Source of the DNA: Pogostemon cablin
Lineage: Eukaryota; Streptophyta; Magnoliopsida; Lamiales; Lamiaceae
Direction: 5' to 3'
DNA: 64,000 nucleotides
Assembly: GCA_023678885.1 (NCBI GenBank)
Contig: CM043001.1
Location: 29,504,408 to 29,568,407 of the forward strand
The notes below the pieces were generated by a model, which was given only the letters and a program-made list of their open reading frames with translations, made no database searches and had not been told where the DNA came from. The position numbers and the translations under genes were made by a program. Shown in pieces: positions 23,546 to 35,834 of this stretch (positions within the stretch are counted from its first letter, which is position 1; each line of letters starts with the position of its first letter).

Positions 23546-23869
23546 ACATAGAAATGGAAGATGAAAATTAATAGTTCACCATAACGATTGCCTTGACCGT
23601 ATCTATCTCAACGGAATTCGATTCGTCTTTGTAAAGTTGAATCATGATAGTTTTCATCATTAATCTTGTTCTCCTTCAGACAGTCTTGGATCTCATCCTC
23701 AATGAAATCATCCAACCCTTTACCAATCTTGTCTACTTTATCATCAAAACCGTTAAACCGGGTGATCCCAGCCACGGAATGTACTCTCCAATATCAATAG
23801 CCCCCAACACGGCCGATAATTCTTTGACCAAAAACAAGAACTTCTTACCATTTTCCAGCTCATCGTACT

Positions 23870-24431
23870 TGTTGTGTATAGATCATGCATGCATACGTGT
23901 GTGGTGTAAGACAACAGTGTACACGTGGAAGATGAGGATTGGTTGAGCAGCAAGTTTTGATTGAAGGTTTAGGATCAACAGGTTGCATAAGGAGAGCCGT
24001 AGGATCAAAGATAAGTTGAGCTGATGGATTGATGACATGGCAAGATTCTTAGGGTTGTTAAACGATCAGTTGCAACTGCATGAAGTTAACTGATCATATG
24101 GGGCAGATTCGTTGTGTGCATGTGTGTTATAAGGCAGCAACACACATCAAATTAATCATCATTCCATTCATATCAGTTGAGAAAAAAGATTAGGGTTCTT
24201 AGAAGTTTTATTCTTCATCTTCAGTGTGTAGTTGTAACCATCTTCATCATCATAGTGATTTCACTTCTCCTTAAGAGTGGACGTAGATCTTTAAGATCGA
24301 ACCACTATACATCCTTGTCTTCTTTCTTCGTTTTTGTTTCATTTTTGTGTTAATTCAATACGTGAGAGATTGAGAGGAAGATAGAGTGTGCAAGTGTGAT
24401 CAAAGAGGAGTTCAAGCTTGCATTCACAAGA
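23870..24431 (+). mobile_element. Copia-type solo LTR inserted in P450 locus A
   Basis: GTACTT is duplicated at 23865-23870 and 24432-24437, at the precise points where P450 similarity stops and resumes. The insert starts TGTTGTGTATAG and shares AAGAGTGGACGTAG...CGAACC.CACTATAC with the LTR at 10973-11371. Its right end (ACAAGA) is not the standard CA, so some 25 bp next to the duplication may be extra sequence. Confidence 0.7.
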
Positions 24432-25225
24432 GTACTTCTTGCGAAAAGCCGCTCTGCATATTCCATCACTGCTGAACTCATAGAACATCTTACTCAAATC
24501 CACCACCCCACCTCGAGAAACAGAATCTCCAACCTTTTCCAAGAAGAGGGCAGTTTCTTCTTCTTTGATGTAACGAAAAGATTGAACCCTTTTGTTACTT
24601 AGCAGCTGCAGCACAAAAATGCTCTTTGCTTGCCTCCAGTAATCTCCATAATTCGAAACGCTATGTCTCTTCCGTTGTAGAAGCACTTCCTTTGAATCTT
24701 CCCTATCGGTCTATCTGCGAAGGAGGTGTCATGAGTTTTCATGACTTCTCGTGCTGCGTCCGCGGAGGAGATGATCAGCACGGGGAGGCTGCCGAAGTGG
24801 AGAAGCATGAGGGGGCCGTGTTTGATTGCCAGGGATCGGAGATCATAGTGTGGCAAGTGGCTAAGTTGGTGGAGATTTCCGATGATTGGTAGCTTTGGTG
24901 GTGATGGTGGTGGATTCTTCAATTGGGTGGGACGTGGTTTGAAGACCAACCATAAGAAGCTGATGATCAGTAAGGTGGATACGAGAGTAGGAAATATGAA
25001 GGAATTCCGATTTTGAATTTCTTCCATTTTGGGCGAGCTTTTCATGTCCTCAACAGCCTATCATTAAATACTTCTCAAATGTGTGATTTACTGCACGTGG
25101 ATCTAGAAACTAGTATTAAGGTAGGTCTTTTTTCATATATGTCGCGTCAGTTGTAATTCTGTAAGTTATGGAGGCCAAATTTGTAAAAAACTTCTCACTG
25201 ATGTATCGAGATGTATTTTTAAGTA

Positions 25226-25513
25226 CTCCCTCCATCCCCAAATATTTCACACTTTCCTTTTTCATCCGTCACATAAAGTATTTCACATTTTACTTTTACT
25301 AAAAATAGTAAAAAATACACTATAATAATACCTACTTTTTACACACATCCCAGCATAATACTCACCTTTTCACACATTTCAATAACTTTACACACCTTTT
25401 TTATTAAATTAGTTAAAATACTTCTTCTATTTCTTACTTTATACATAAAATAACATTTTTTTCTTAAACTCCGCGCACAATAATACGTGAAGTACTTCGG
25501 GGGAAGGAGGGAA
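25226..25513. repeat. Stowaway-like MITE
   Basis: The left end CTCCCTCCATCCCCAAATAT and the right end GTACTTCGGGGGAAGGAGGG are degenerate inverted copies flanked by TA. Confidence 0.7.
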
Positions 25514-25559
25514 TAAAAAATAATGGCAGCCATTTCATTGAATAGACAAAATATCAATG

Positions 25560-25840
25560 TGGATTCCAATTTTAGTTTTTTTTTCTTTATTTGCAATTTG
25601 CAATTTTTGTCATTTTATATTTGATTAGATTTTTTTTTCAAATATAGTTTTTTTAATCAAATTTAGTTTAATTTTTTTGTCCAAATTTCATTTTTTATAT
25701 CAGAACTTATCTAATTTTTGTTCAAAATTTGGATTTGAAAGAGAACTAAATTTGATAAAAGAATTAAATTTGAACAAAAATAAGTAAAATTGAAAAAAAA
25801 AAACCAAATTTAAGAATCGCAAATAAAAAAAATCAGAATC
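25560..25840. repeat. AT-rich foldback region
   Basis: Left words such as TTTGCAATTT, CAAATTTAGTTTAATTTTTT and AATTTTTGTTCAAA reappear inverted on the right (AAATTTGAACAAAAAT, GCAAATAAAAAAAATCAGAATC), giving a long imperfect hairpin. It may be a degraded MITE. Confidence 0.4.
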
Positions 25841-25924
25841 TATTTTCCCCAATAAATATGGTAACTTTGACCCTTCTTATATGGACATAAATAGTTAGTT
25901 ATATTCAACTCTTGTTCTTTCATA

Positions 25925-26174
25925 CTCCCTCCCTTACCGAGTTAACGTTGACGTTTACTTTTTACACGTAGATTAAGAAATATAATATTTTAATGTATAA
26001 TAAGATGAGAGAAATAATATTTAATGTAAAATGGGTAGTTGTATTAGTGTTGTGTGGGGCCCTACATGGAATAATTAATTATTTTGTGTGGGTCAACTGG
26101 ACAAAAAAAAAAAAAACCTTAATGTGAGACAACCCAAAATGGAAAGTGTAAACCTTAACATGGGACGGAGGGAG
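25925..26174. repeat. Stowaway MITE
   Basis: Ends CTCCCTCCCTTACCGAGTTA and TGGGACGGAGGGAG, TA on both sides, interior as in the 19097 copy. Confidence 0.85.
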
Positions 26175-26183
26175 TATTTAATA

Positions 26184-26376
26184 CTCCCTCCCTCCACCTG
26201 TGAAAAGAAGGTTTTATGTTTTTTTTTTATATAGATTAAGGAGTATTATTATTTAATGTGTAGTAGATAATTGTTTTAATTGGAGTGTTTGGTTCATATT
26301 TTTAATTATATTAAAAAAGATGTGTGGATCCATGCATGTAAAAAACGAAAGGAAAGGAGACCTTTCACGGAGGGAG
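26184..26376. repeat. Stowaway MITE
   Basis: Ends CTCCCTCCCTCCACCTGTGA and CCTTTCACGGAGGGAG are flanked by TA. It lies 9 bp from the previous copy and about 390 bp upstream of the intact P450 gene. Confidence 0.85.
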
Positions 26377-26691
26377 TAAATGAATTCTATATTTCTATAT
26401 GAATTCACGAATTTTAATACAGTATTTTACCTTTCTAACGGAGAAAGATGGAGTAAATATCATTACTACGTTGTTTTCTAGATAATATTTTTTTTTTTTG
26501 TATGAATAGAGAAAATTAAGTTCGGGAATTATTAATTGTAGATTGACTAAATTAAATTAAGTATAGACCATGCATGAGTGGAAAGACTTATAGTTTTAGA
26601 ATATTTTGGATCTAAACAGGAAATTGTTTCCAATAATTTATTCGCAGTTCTAGAGTTGCTTATTTTCTTGCACAGAATTGAATTCGGCAAG

Positions 26692-26700
26692 TCTATAAGC
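26692..26700 (+). promoter_or_regulatory. TATA-like box of P450 locus B
   Basis: TCTATAAGC lies about 70 nt upstream of the ATG at 26768. No better TATA is seen closer to the start. Confidence 0.45.
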
Positions 26701-26767
26701 ATGCAACATCCCACTTTTAAAATTCAGACATATCTAGCTGGAGCTGCTGTTCGGACAAGAAAAGAAA

Positions 26768-28589
26768 ATGGTGGAAATTGAACTGAATCCCTTCATATTC
26801 CCAGCTCTTGTATCTATAATCCTCGTATGGTGTATTACGAAGCAGCTCTATAAACCTAATGGAAGCAAAAATTCACCCCCATCACCACCAAAGCTACCTA
26901 TACTCGGAAATTTCCACCAGCTAGGCCCGTTACCTCACCATAGTCTCCACTCCTTGGCCCGAAAACATGGCCCTGTCATGCTCCTTCACCTTGGTAGTGT
27001 TCCGGTGCTTGTGGTCTCCTCGGCTGATGCTGCTCGTGAGGTTTTGAAAACTCATGATATTGAAACCTCCGATCGGCCTCAATACAAGGCTTTCAAGAAA
27101 CTTTTCTATGATTGCAAAAACATAACATCTTCGCCTTATGGCGAATACTGGAGGAGGCTTAGAAGCCTTTTTGTTCTCAAGCTGTTGAGCAGCAAGAGAG
27201 TACAATCTTTCCGTTCCGTTTGGGAAGAGGAAGCAGCTCTTTTGGTGAGAAGGATCAGAGAATTTTCTGGCCCTGTTAATTTGAGTGAGATGTTTGCTGA
27301 GTTCCCTAATGATATTATTTGTAGAGCAGCTTTTGGCACCAAGTTCAGAGAGTCGGAAAAAGGAAAGAAACTGTTGTTATTGATAGAAGAATTTATGGAG
27401 TTATTAGGGACAATTAGTATCGGCGATTTCATTCCTTGGCTTGGTTGGATAGATCGTGTTAGTGGGGTTGATCAGAAATTTGATAGGGTTGCAAAGGAGG
27501 TGAATGATTTCCTTGAAGATTTCATTCAAGAAACCAAAGAGGGTGGGAAGAATGGAGAAAACTTTGTTGATATTATGCTTCAAATTCAGAAAGAGAACAG
27601 AGGTGAGGTCTCCATTGGAATGGAGGGCATCAAATCTACAATCATGGTAAGTCATAGAATAATTACATATAAATTTACTTTTTCTCAAAATAGTCTAAAA
27701 GGCTTAATTTATTTGAAATAGTTCCATGGTTTTTAAATTCTTATCAAAGTGATCGTTTTTACTTAAAATTGTTTAATTTTTCTAAATCTGTGAGATGAGA
27801 CCGAATCAATGCTTTTACAAAGTTATAAAACGAAAGTAGTAAAAAAGAACAAATTGGGACAAACTCAAAACATAATTAAAAGGTTTTAGATGAAAATGAA
27901 TGTCCTAACTGTTTTGGAATTCTCCCAAAAAAGGTAAAAAATATGGGACGGTTTATGTTTTAAATTCAGAGAAATCTGTGCAGGATGTATTTGCAGGTGG
28001 GACAGACACCATATCCACAGCTTTAGAATGGACGATGACAGAAGTCTTACGACACCCTAGAGTGATGCAAAAACTGCAAAACGAAGTGCGAGAGATTGTT
28101 AAAGAGAGAGAGGAGATAACAGAAGATGAGTTGGATAAAATGCACTACTTGAAAGCCGTGATCAAGGAATCTCTTCGATGCCACCCACCAGCACCAGTAT
28201 TAGTACCTCATGCTATACGCAAAGACGTGAAAATAAAAGGGTACGACATTTCAAGGGGAACAATTGTGATGATTAATGCATGGGCCATTGGAAGGGACCA
28301 AGAATGTTGGGACGAACCAGAAATGTTTTGGCCGGAGAGGTTTTTGAACTCTCCGGTCGACTTTAAAGGGTTGCATTTCGAGTTGATTCCGTTCGGGGCG
28401 GGAAGAAGAAGTTGTCCGGGGATGACGTACGGCATTGCTGTGATTGAGTTGTTGTTGGCTACTCTTTTGTTTAAATTTTATTGGAATTTGCCAGATGGTG
28501 CTGACGGAAAATATTTGGACATGAGTGAGAAACCTGGATTAACTGTCGGACGGGTTGTTCCCCTTCTTGCACTTGCTACTCAATCTTGA
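26768..28589 (+). CDS. Cytochrome P450, CYP71 family (CYP71A-like), two exons, 494 aa, intact (locus B)
   Basis: This haem monooxygenase is predicted to sit on the ER membrane and use electrons from NADPH-P450 reductase; CYP71 members oxidise terpenoids, alkaloids, phenolics or nitrile precursors. Exon 1 is 26768-27646 and exon 2 is 27984-28589. The intron has a GTAAGT donor and a GTGCAG acceptor in phase 0 at the usual single CYP71 position, just before the I-helix. Visible features are an N-terminal anchor (FIFPALVSIILVWCI), the hinge PPSPPKLPILGNFHQLG, helix C YWRRLRS, the I-helix AGGTDTIS (297-304, with Ile where Thr or Ser often follows the proton-relay Thr), ExxR at E355-R358 (KESLR), PERF at 410-413 and the haem loop FGAGRRSCPG with Cys437. 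Length and motifs are complete. It is the only intact P450 among four related loci here. The substrate cannot be told from sequence. Confidence 0.95.
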
Positions 28590-29293
28590 GTTTCGTATGC
28601 AGTTAAATTAAATAAAATTGGATTTCAATGGTATGAAATAATTTTACTCTTGTAATTCCCAAAAAAAATTTAGTGCTAAAAAAAATAAGTAAATGCACTT
28701 TATATAAATAATATATCAATACACTTTACTTTTTAAAATACTATACTGCATAGTTAATTCATGTAACTTATTTTATATGTTATTTATTTAAAAAAAAAAT
28801 AGAACTCTTGCAACATCAATAAAATTAGTATATGAAGTCACTTCTCTTTAAAAAAAAAAGTGGTGATTATCTGTTTACATTTGCATCACAAAGTGAAAAA
28901 TATCAAATATGATCATAAATCTGTTTTGGTTATATAAGTTTTTCATTTTTCAATTTTAGTTATTTTGTGTCAATTAGTCATGCAAATTTTTACTTTTTCA
29001 ATCTTAATCATTTTACAAATGAAAGTTCCTACTAAACTTATAGGACTTGAATAATTTATGGAACTTGCAATTTTCGAAAAAAAAAAGTACTCCAATTAAA
29101 AATTGACACAAATGTCTAAAATTGAAAAATAAAAAGTTAGAGGACCAAAAATGAATAAACCAAAATTAAAAGATTGAAATTGATAATATCTCACAAAGTC
29201 AATAATTAGATTCTTACCCGAATGAACAACACAATAAGGAATGTGTAAAATATGGTCAACATAATCTATTTCAACTGTTTATCTAGTTATATC
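28590..29293. repeat. 3' flank of P450 B and an AT-rich foldback (about 28905-29185)
   Basis: Within 28905-29185, TTTTGTGTCAATT on the left is inverted as AATTGACACAAATG on the right, and TTTTTCATTTTTCAATTTTAG is matched by CTAAAATTGAAAAATAAAAAG. This looks like a palindromic MITE of about 280 bp. No gene is seen. Confidence 0.5.
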
Positions 29294-29653
29294 TAGACAT
29301 GCACCCGGTTCGGAATCGGTGGTTCCGGTTCCAAGGTAGGGGGAATCGGAACCGAACCGGGGTACGAAGGTTTCGATTCCAGAATCGACGGTTCCGGTTC
29401 CGGTTTTAATTTTTTTTTTGGGTTTTAAGCGTAAAAGTAAAAAAAAATTAAAAAATCGGCGGTTCGAACCGGAACCACCAGTTCGAAACCGGAATCGCTG
29501 GTTTTTTTCTCAAATATGAGGAATCGGAACCGAACCTTCCTTAGCCGGTTCCGGTTTTTTTTTGCCAGTTCCGGAACCCGCGGTTTCGGTTCCGATTAAA
29601 ACCGGCGGTTCCCCGGTTTGAACCGCCGGTTCTGGTTTTTTGGTGCATATCTA
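29294..29653. mobile_element. hAT-type MITE, 360 bp, with 8-bp target duplication
   Basis: The termini TAGACATGCACC and GGTGCATATCTA are inverted copies with one mismatch. The perfect 8-bp duplication GTTATATC flanks it (29286-29293 and 29654-29661). Subterminal DNA is dense in GGTTCCGG/CCGGAACC motifs. It has no coding capacity. It is similar in style to 20198-21120. Confidence 0.88.
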
Positions 29654-29705
29654 GTTATATCCATGTCATACATTCCGAAATTTGATCATCTTATTGATGA
29701 GCCTA

Positions 29706-29888
29706 TGTAAGATGGGAGAATGGAGATAATTTCACCGTGTGTTATGATCTTCTGTATTGACGTATTTAAGTACAAGATTACAACAGCGATCCACAATTTG
29801 TGGCATCAAATAAGGAAAGATATATACAATCAAATAAATCAACACAATCAAATAAATCAAATAAAATTTTCTTTATTTACTCTTATTA
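29706..29888 (-). repeat. 3' LTR of Copia 1 (183 bp)
   Basis: On the minus strand it starts TAATAAGAG and ends CATCTTACA. It matches the right LTR once the foldback is removed. The polypurine tract lies at 29889-29897. Confidence 0.9.
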
Positions 29889-32800
29889 CCCCCCGTCAAG
29901 CAATGCATAGGATGCAGACAAACGCAGAGCTTGGTGCGTAGAAGTTCGAAGGCAGGACGAGGGAGACTCTTAGTAAAGATGTCAGCAAGCTGTAGGTTAG
30001 ACGGAACAAATTTTGTCTCTAACTTCCCAGATGAAACGAGCTCCCGAACAAAGTGATAGTCAATATCAATATGCTTAGCTCGTTTGTGTGCCACCGGATT
30101 CTGACTAAGAAACACAGCACTTCTGTTATCACAAAGGAGTGTGGGACGAGAAACAGAAGGTGCACGTATGTCACGTAGAAGATTCGTGACCCATATGAGT
30201 TCAGCTGAAGCATTTGCCATCGCTCGATATTCAGATTCACAACTAGAACAAGCCACCGTTGGTTGTTTCTTAGCACTCCATGAGACAAGTTTGCCTCCAA
30301 TAAATATAGAGTACCCATACGTAGAATGCCGTGTCTCAGGACAACGAGCCCAATCCGCATCAGATCAATAACCGATAATAGAAGAATCTTGTCGCCGAGT
30401 AAAAGAAAGCCCATGGTTGATGGTTTCTTTAACATAGCGTAGAATACGCTTTACTGCCTGAAAGTGAGCATCAGTGGGAGTCTGAAGGAATTGGCTCACC
30501 GAACTCACTGCATAAGAAAGATCCGGCCTAGTGATAGTCAAGTACTGAAGAGCACCAACAAGAGACCTGTACATCGTCGGATCAGAATAGGGAACTCCGT
30601 CACTAACAAGAGATTCACCCGTTACAAGAGGCGGTAAACAGGTTTTGAATCTAATAATTTGGCTCGATCAAGGATGTCATAGACGTATTTTGCTTGGCCA
30701 ACAAAGATACCGTACTCAGTGTAAGAAACTTCAAGACCAAGAAAGTAGTTGAGCCGACTAAGATCCTTTATAGCAAATTCAGCATGTGTTCTGGAGATGA
30801 AGTCGCCCAACAGGCGTGAATCATTGCCCGTGACCACAATGTCATCCACGTATAGAAGAAGATACACCACTGACGAACCTTTATGAAAGTGAAACAATGA
30901 TGGATCACATTGACTCCGGAGAAAACCTAAATTGTAGAGGTATGTGCTGAACCTCTGAAACCAAGCCAAAGGAGCCTGACGTAGACCATATAAAGACTTC
31001 TTGAGCTGACAGACATGAGTGGGAAAGCGAGGATCCACAAATCCAGGTGGTTGCGCCATGAAAACAGGTTTATCAAGGACTCCGTTCAGAAATGCGTTCT
31101 TGACATCCAGCTGATGAAGGGGCCAAGAATTCTATACGGCAAGCTGTGTCAAAATAATACGAACCATAGCATTTTTTACAACAGGGCTGAATGTATGATG
31201 GAAGTCTGTTCCTGGAATTTGTGTGAAGCCTTGAGCAACTAAACGAGCCTTGTGGCGTTCAATAGTTCCATCAGAGTGATACTTCGTGCGAAATACCCAT
31301 TTAGAACCAACAATGTTGGTATCATGAGGGCAGGGTACAAGATCCCATGTATTGTTTGAATGCAGGGCATCAATTTCTTCTTGCATGGCGGTTAACCAAT
31401 GCGGATGCTTAGCAGCTGATTTGAAGCCACGGGGTTAGAAACAGCGGCAAGAGAAGAAAGGAAAGCCGTGGAGGCAATATCAACTGGGTACTTTGGTTTA
31501 AAAATTCCATCACGAGCCCTCGTGACCATGTGGTGCGGCGGTGGTGCCGGCCGTAGTGCAGGCTGCACGATGATCAGAGACTCCATGTCAGCTAGATTAT
31601 CGGTCGGGGCAATGGGTGGCTGAATGTCGAGTGGTGGAAGACCACCGACGCCGGGAGCATTGAACTTAGTCTCAATTTAGGTACAAATTGATAAGAGTAA
31701 GCGTACTCTATCATTGTGTGTAGACGTGGTGACCATGTGCAAAATTTTTAATATCGAACCCAAGGGAGAAAGTGATGTATCCGTATTCGAAAGATGTTTC
31801 ACTCTAGAAGGACTAATCAATAAAAGGAGGGAGATGATTAACACTACAATCTACCTAAGAAAGCAATTAAAGGATAGAAAATATACATATGTAATGGAAG
31901 ATGGATGACGGTGAGATGGATGAAGTAACAATTCAAAGAGGTGCAAGGCTAACCACATTCAAGATTAAGGATATTACATGTACTTGTTAAATTTAAATGG
32001 CAAATATCAATGACAATTGGAATAGAAGCAATCACAAATGTTCCCCTAATCCCTATGGCCAAGGTGATTAGGTTCTCAACTCATTACAAGTTTATAGCAC
32101 AAAAGATTGTCCCTTACTCTCAATTCCCTCAAGGGTACTATGATTATAAGATTGGTTCTTCTCACTCAATTAATAACCTACTTAGATCCATTAACTAAGT
32201 GTCCCAACAGGAGTGTTCAAAGTATACAAAGATGCTACCACATACTTCACATACTAACATACAAAATTCATATTATAACATGATTCAATCAAATCCCTAA
32301 GCACAATATTGGAATGGTCATCCTAATATTATAAATAGAGAGTTTAACCACACATATCATAATACAAATAAAGTAAATCATGTATCATGTAAGAAATTTC
32401 AAAAATCACATCAACTAAACCATTAGAAATTCAACATATCCAAATATCCTTAATTCATCATGTAGCTAGCCTCACAAGAGGTCTATCCAACAACAAACAT
32501 CATGAAAACATCCCTAAAATGCTTACAAATATTCATTGTTGCAAACAAAACAAAGAAAATACAAAATAAAGGTAAATTTCTTCCCTATTTGGATTTGGGT
32601 TGAATCTTCCCTTCAAGTTGCAAAATCCCACTCTTCAAGCCTCAATCCTCCTTAGATTTGTGATGGATAGATGGAATGTGTGAAGATAAAGGTGAAAATG
32701 GTGGAAAATGGAGTGAAATTTGGATGGAAATGGTAGTGTGTGTGGAAGATGGTGTTGGAGTGTGTGAGGGGCAGCTGCCCCTGCCAAACCCTCGATTTTT

Positions 32801-35728
32801 TTTGCAAATAGTGTAATTGGGGGTATTTATACCCCCTGAGGAAGTCTGGAAGTCGCACTTGAGTTTTGACACTTTTGTATAAAAACACGCCCGTGTTTTT
32901 ATGCATCTGCCCATGTTTTCTTGCAAAATTTCAGCTCTCTGTACATTTCTTGCACTTTTGAATAGACAACACTTTTCTGAATAGTGTTGTCTTTTCTGTG
33001 TTGTCTTTGGTTCGTTCTCCCTCGTTTTAACTCCGAATTGAGATCCGCTTTTTTCTACATTTTCCTCTTCACCTCTAGAATTCATTTATACCTGAAAATT
33101 ACAAAAATTCCACTAAAGTGCAAATTCTCCAAATATTTACAAATATCGCGCAATCTAGGACACTTAAACACTCAAACTAAGCATAATTGTATGGAACCAT
33201 GCTGTAATTGGACCCTAAATTCATGTGATTTCTACACTCATCAAGCATCAAACGGCTCCACATCCGGCAATGGAAGCTCATCTACAGTCGGAGCGAGAAT
33301 AATGGGCTCAGGTAGCTCAGTGGGATCCTCTGAAGCAATAGGCCATCTCACAGGTGGATGTGACGAAGAGCATTCCAGTGTAGAAGGAGAGATTGCAGAG
33401 TGCTCCATTGCATCCGTAAAAGTAGACAAGTCCAAATCTGTGGTGGATACAGAAGAAGAGTCAGTAGAAAAAGGGAATAATAATTCATCAAATTGAGGAT
33501 GACGAGTCGTGTAGATCCGAGATGTATAAGGATCTAGACACTGAAACCCCTTTTGAACATTGTTGTACCCCAGAAAAATGCAAGGACGACTTCTCGGTTC
33601 TAGTTTATGAGCTGCATAGTCACGAAGATATGGAAATACTCGGCATCCAAAAGGCTTAAAGAACGAATATGTTGGAGCATAACCAAATAGCAGCTCAAAG
33701 GGAGATTTATCATGCAACACTGTTGAAGGAACTCGATTAATAATAAAAGTTGTTGTAGCAAATGCATCAAACCAAAATGATGCCGGAGCATTAGCATGAA
33801 AGAACATCGATAAACCGGTTTCTGTGATGTGACGATGCTTTCTTTCAGCTCTGCCATTTTGTTGAGGAGTGTATGGGCATGATATACGATGAAGAATACC
33901 ATTTTTATGCATAAAATCACGTACTCTTGAGTTAATAAATTCAGTGCCACCATCAGTCTGAAATATCTTAACCTGCCTTGAAAATTGAGTGCATACAAAG
34001 GCATGAAACCGTACTAAAGTATCAAAGAAATCAGACTTCCTGCATAACGGATAAATCCAAGAAAATATGGAGTAATCATCTACAAAAACCACATAGTACC
34101 AAAAACCAGTAGAAGTAGAAACTAGTGCAGGCCCCCATAAATCACAATGTATCATATCCAAAACATGTGCAGCACGTTTATCATTTAATTGAAAGGATAA
34201 TTTCTTACTCTTTGCCAACTGACAAGAAGAGCAGAGCTTAGGACTGGGTAAAATAGAAGTGACTGATAAATGTCCAAGTTTATTTAACAAAGAAATAACA
34301 GAGAATGGGACATGCCCCAAACGTAAGTGCTATAATTCAAAGCTAGCCTTCAATTTATTATCTCTCACAACCGTCACCAAAGCAGGAATTCCTTTATCAA
34401 GGATGTATAAGCCATTCTCACATCTTCCCTGGCCCAGAATTTGATTTGTCACTCGGTTCTGAATTACAAAAGAATTATAAAAAAACACCACATTAACAGG
34501 ATAGTCTGAAGTCAGTTTACTGATAGACAAAAGGTTCTTGGTTATATGCGGAACCACCAAAACATCCAACAATTTAATATCAGTAGATAAATCATAAGAG
34601 CCAACATGCGAGATATGCAAAGAATTACCATTGCCAACAACAACTTTGCTATTACCAGAATAGGGCTCGTAAGAGGTCATGGTAGCATTTTGATTCGTCA
34701 TGTGAGCGGAGGCACCCGAATCAATGTACCAATCTGACGAAGAACAAAAAACATTGCAAGAAGAGGCAAATGCCTCGGCAAGGTTGGCTGATTTTACAGC
34801 GTCGCGAGCAGCAAGGTATTGGGGGCACTTGTCAGCATAGTGCTCCCCCCGACAAATCTGACAACGAGGAATGAACTGCTGTCGCTCGCTGTTGAAACCC
34901 GTCGCCCCCCCCGGAGTATCGTCCTCCAGAATCCGACCGAACACCACGCTGAACAAAGCCACGGCCATTACCTTAGCCATGGCCACCACCATAGCCATGG
35001 CCAGACTGCTGATGACTCCCTCCGGAAGAGCCACGGCCGTGATTTGCTGGACGCGAGGGGTTAGGGTTTCTTCGATCTGCAAAAAAAGAAACCTGCGATG
35101 AGGAACCCTCCATGGATTTAAGCATCAAGTCATATTGCTTTGCTTGGCTAAGAAGATCGCGGAAATGAGGCACCGGAGTCAGGGCCATTCTGGTATCCGC
35201 AAAGCCCACGAACTGGAGCCCTAATCCACGTAAGAAGAGATGGCTCTTCTCAGCCTCGTCAATTGGGCATGCAATGGCATGGAGTTGATCGCACAGTGTC
35301 TTGAAACGGCGTCCGTAATCATCAACGGAGGAGTCGTCTCGGCGGAGGGACAGCAGTTCTTTGCGCAACTGGTGCTGACGAGAGGAGGAAGAATACACCG
35401 ATTCCAGCGTGGTCCAGACAGCAAGTGATGTGCGTGCATCCATAACTTCAGATGCGGCATCGGGAGAGAGAGATGTGTAGATTACACTCAGCAACTTCAT
35501 GTCTTTCATCTTCCAAGAGTTGAAGGTAGGGTTCGGCGATTCAACACCGGTAGTGTCGCAGATGGTTTCAGCGGGAACGATGGCGGTTTTGTCCAGAAAC
35601 GGCATGAGATTGAAGCACTCAGCCATGTGAATAATTTGACGGCGCCAGGAGAGATAATTTGTGGCATCGAGTTTGATAGGAGTCATGTTTATCATGGTGG
35701 TGATGGGAAGAGTGTCACCGTCTGTCAT
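29873..35728 (-). pseudogene. Copia 1 gag-pol, disrupted
   Basis: Order on the minus strand: gag (34973-35728, with NYLSWRRQI and a CQICRGEHYADKC zinc knuckle just after a frameshift), protease (DSGASAHMT, about 34705), integrase (33249-34320, with TDGGTEF and PYTPQQNGRAERKHR), RT (30622-31655, with KARLVAQGFTQ and YVDDI) and RNase H (29873-30574, with ADIFTKSLPR). Damage comprises a frameshift near 35000, a TAG at 34330-34332 between protease and integrase, the solo LTR between integrase and RT, a TAG near 31133, a frameshift near 30625 and a stop near 30366. It cannot make a functional polyprotein. Confidence 0.92.
31661..33243 (-). mobile_element. Solo LTR, 1583 bp, inserted in Copia 1 pol
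   Basis: It is flanked by the perfect duplication AGCAT (31656-31660 and 33244-33248). On the minus strand it starts TGATGAGTG and ends AAGTTCA. A TATA box GGTATAAATACCC lies near 32826. It is homologous to the solo LTR at 5068-7074, in the opposite orientation. Copia coding similarity stops and resumes at its edges. Confidence 0.9.
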
Positions 35729-35824
35729 GTTGAGAAAGAAGAGAGGGGAAGAGACGAAGCGGAAGGGAAAGGGAAGAAGAAGAAGAAGAAGGAACGGAGA
35801 AGAGAGGTTTAGAAGATGAACCTG

Positions 35825-35834
35825 GCTGATACCA
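35825..35834 (-). other. Primer-binding site of Copia 1
   Basis: TGGTATCAGC on the minus strand follows the LTR end CTTACA directly. It complements the 3' end of initiator-Met tRNA. Confidence 0.88.

Larger units (their letters stand above)
22881..25045 (-). pseudogene. CYP71-type cytochrome P450 pseudogene (locus A)
   Basis: The intact gene would be an ER-anchored monooxygenase. Exon 1 (23580-25045) starts with a hydrophobic anchor and PPSPPKLPIIGNLHQL; the likely ATG is 25027 (MEEIQN), six codons inside the open frame, as in locus B. Exon 2 (22881-23483) is intact and carries the I-helix AGTDTTA, ExxR (KETLR), PERF and the haem loop FGAGRRGCPG. The 96-bp intron has GT-AG ends and a (TATTGA)n tract. 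The gene is broken three ways. The frame shifts near 24690, ahead of the YGDYWRQ helix-C region. A solo LTR (23870-24431) lies after the CRAAF segment. About 25 nt appear to be missing after IPWLG, with stops following. Reading on both sides of the LTR continues as P450 sequence (KYS, then KYDELENGKK). It is close to loci B, C and D. Confidence 0.9.

Noticed and set aside
24626..24892. Plus-strand open frame of 88 codons
   Set aside because: It is antisense to P450 locus A exon 1.
29300..29650. CRISPR-like or satellite array of GGTTCCGG words
   Set aside because: Spacing is irregular, and the unit has hAT termini with an 8-bp duplication, which explains it better.
32984..33496. A 170-codon plus-strand frame
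   Set aside because: It runs across the junction of a solo LTR and antisense Copia integrase sequence.
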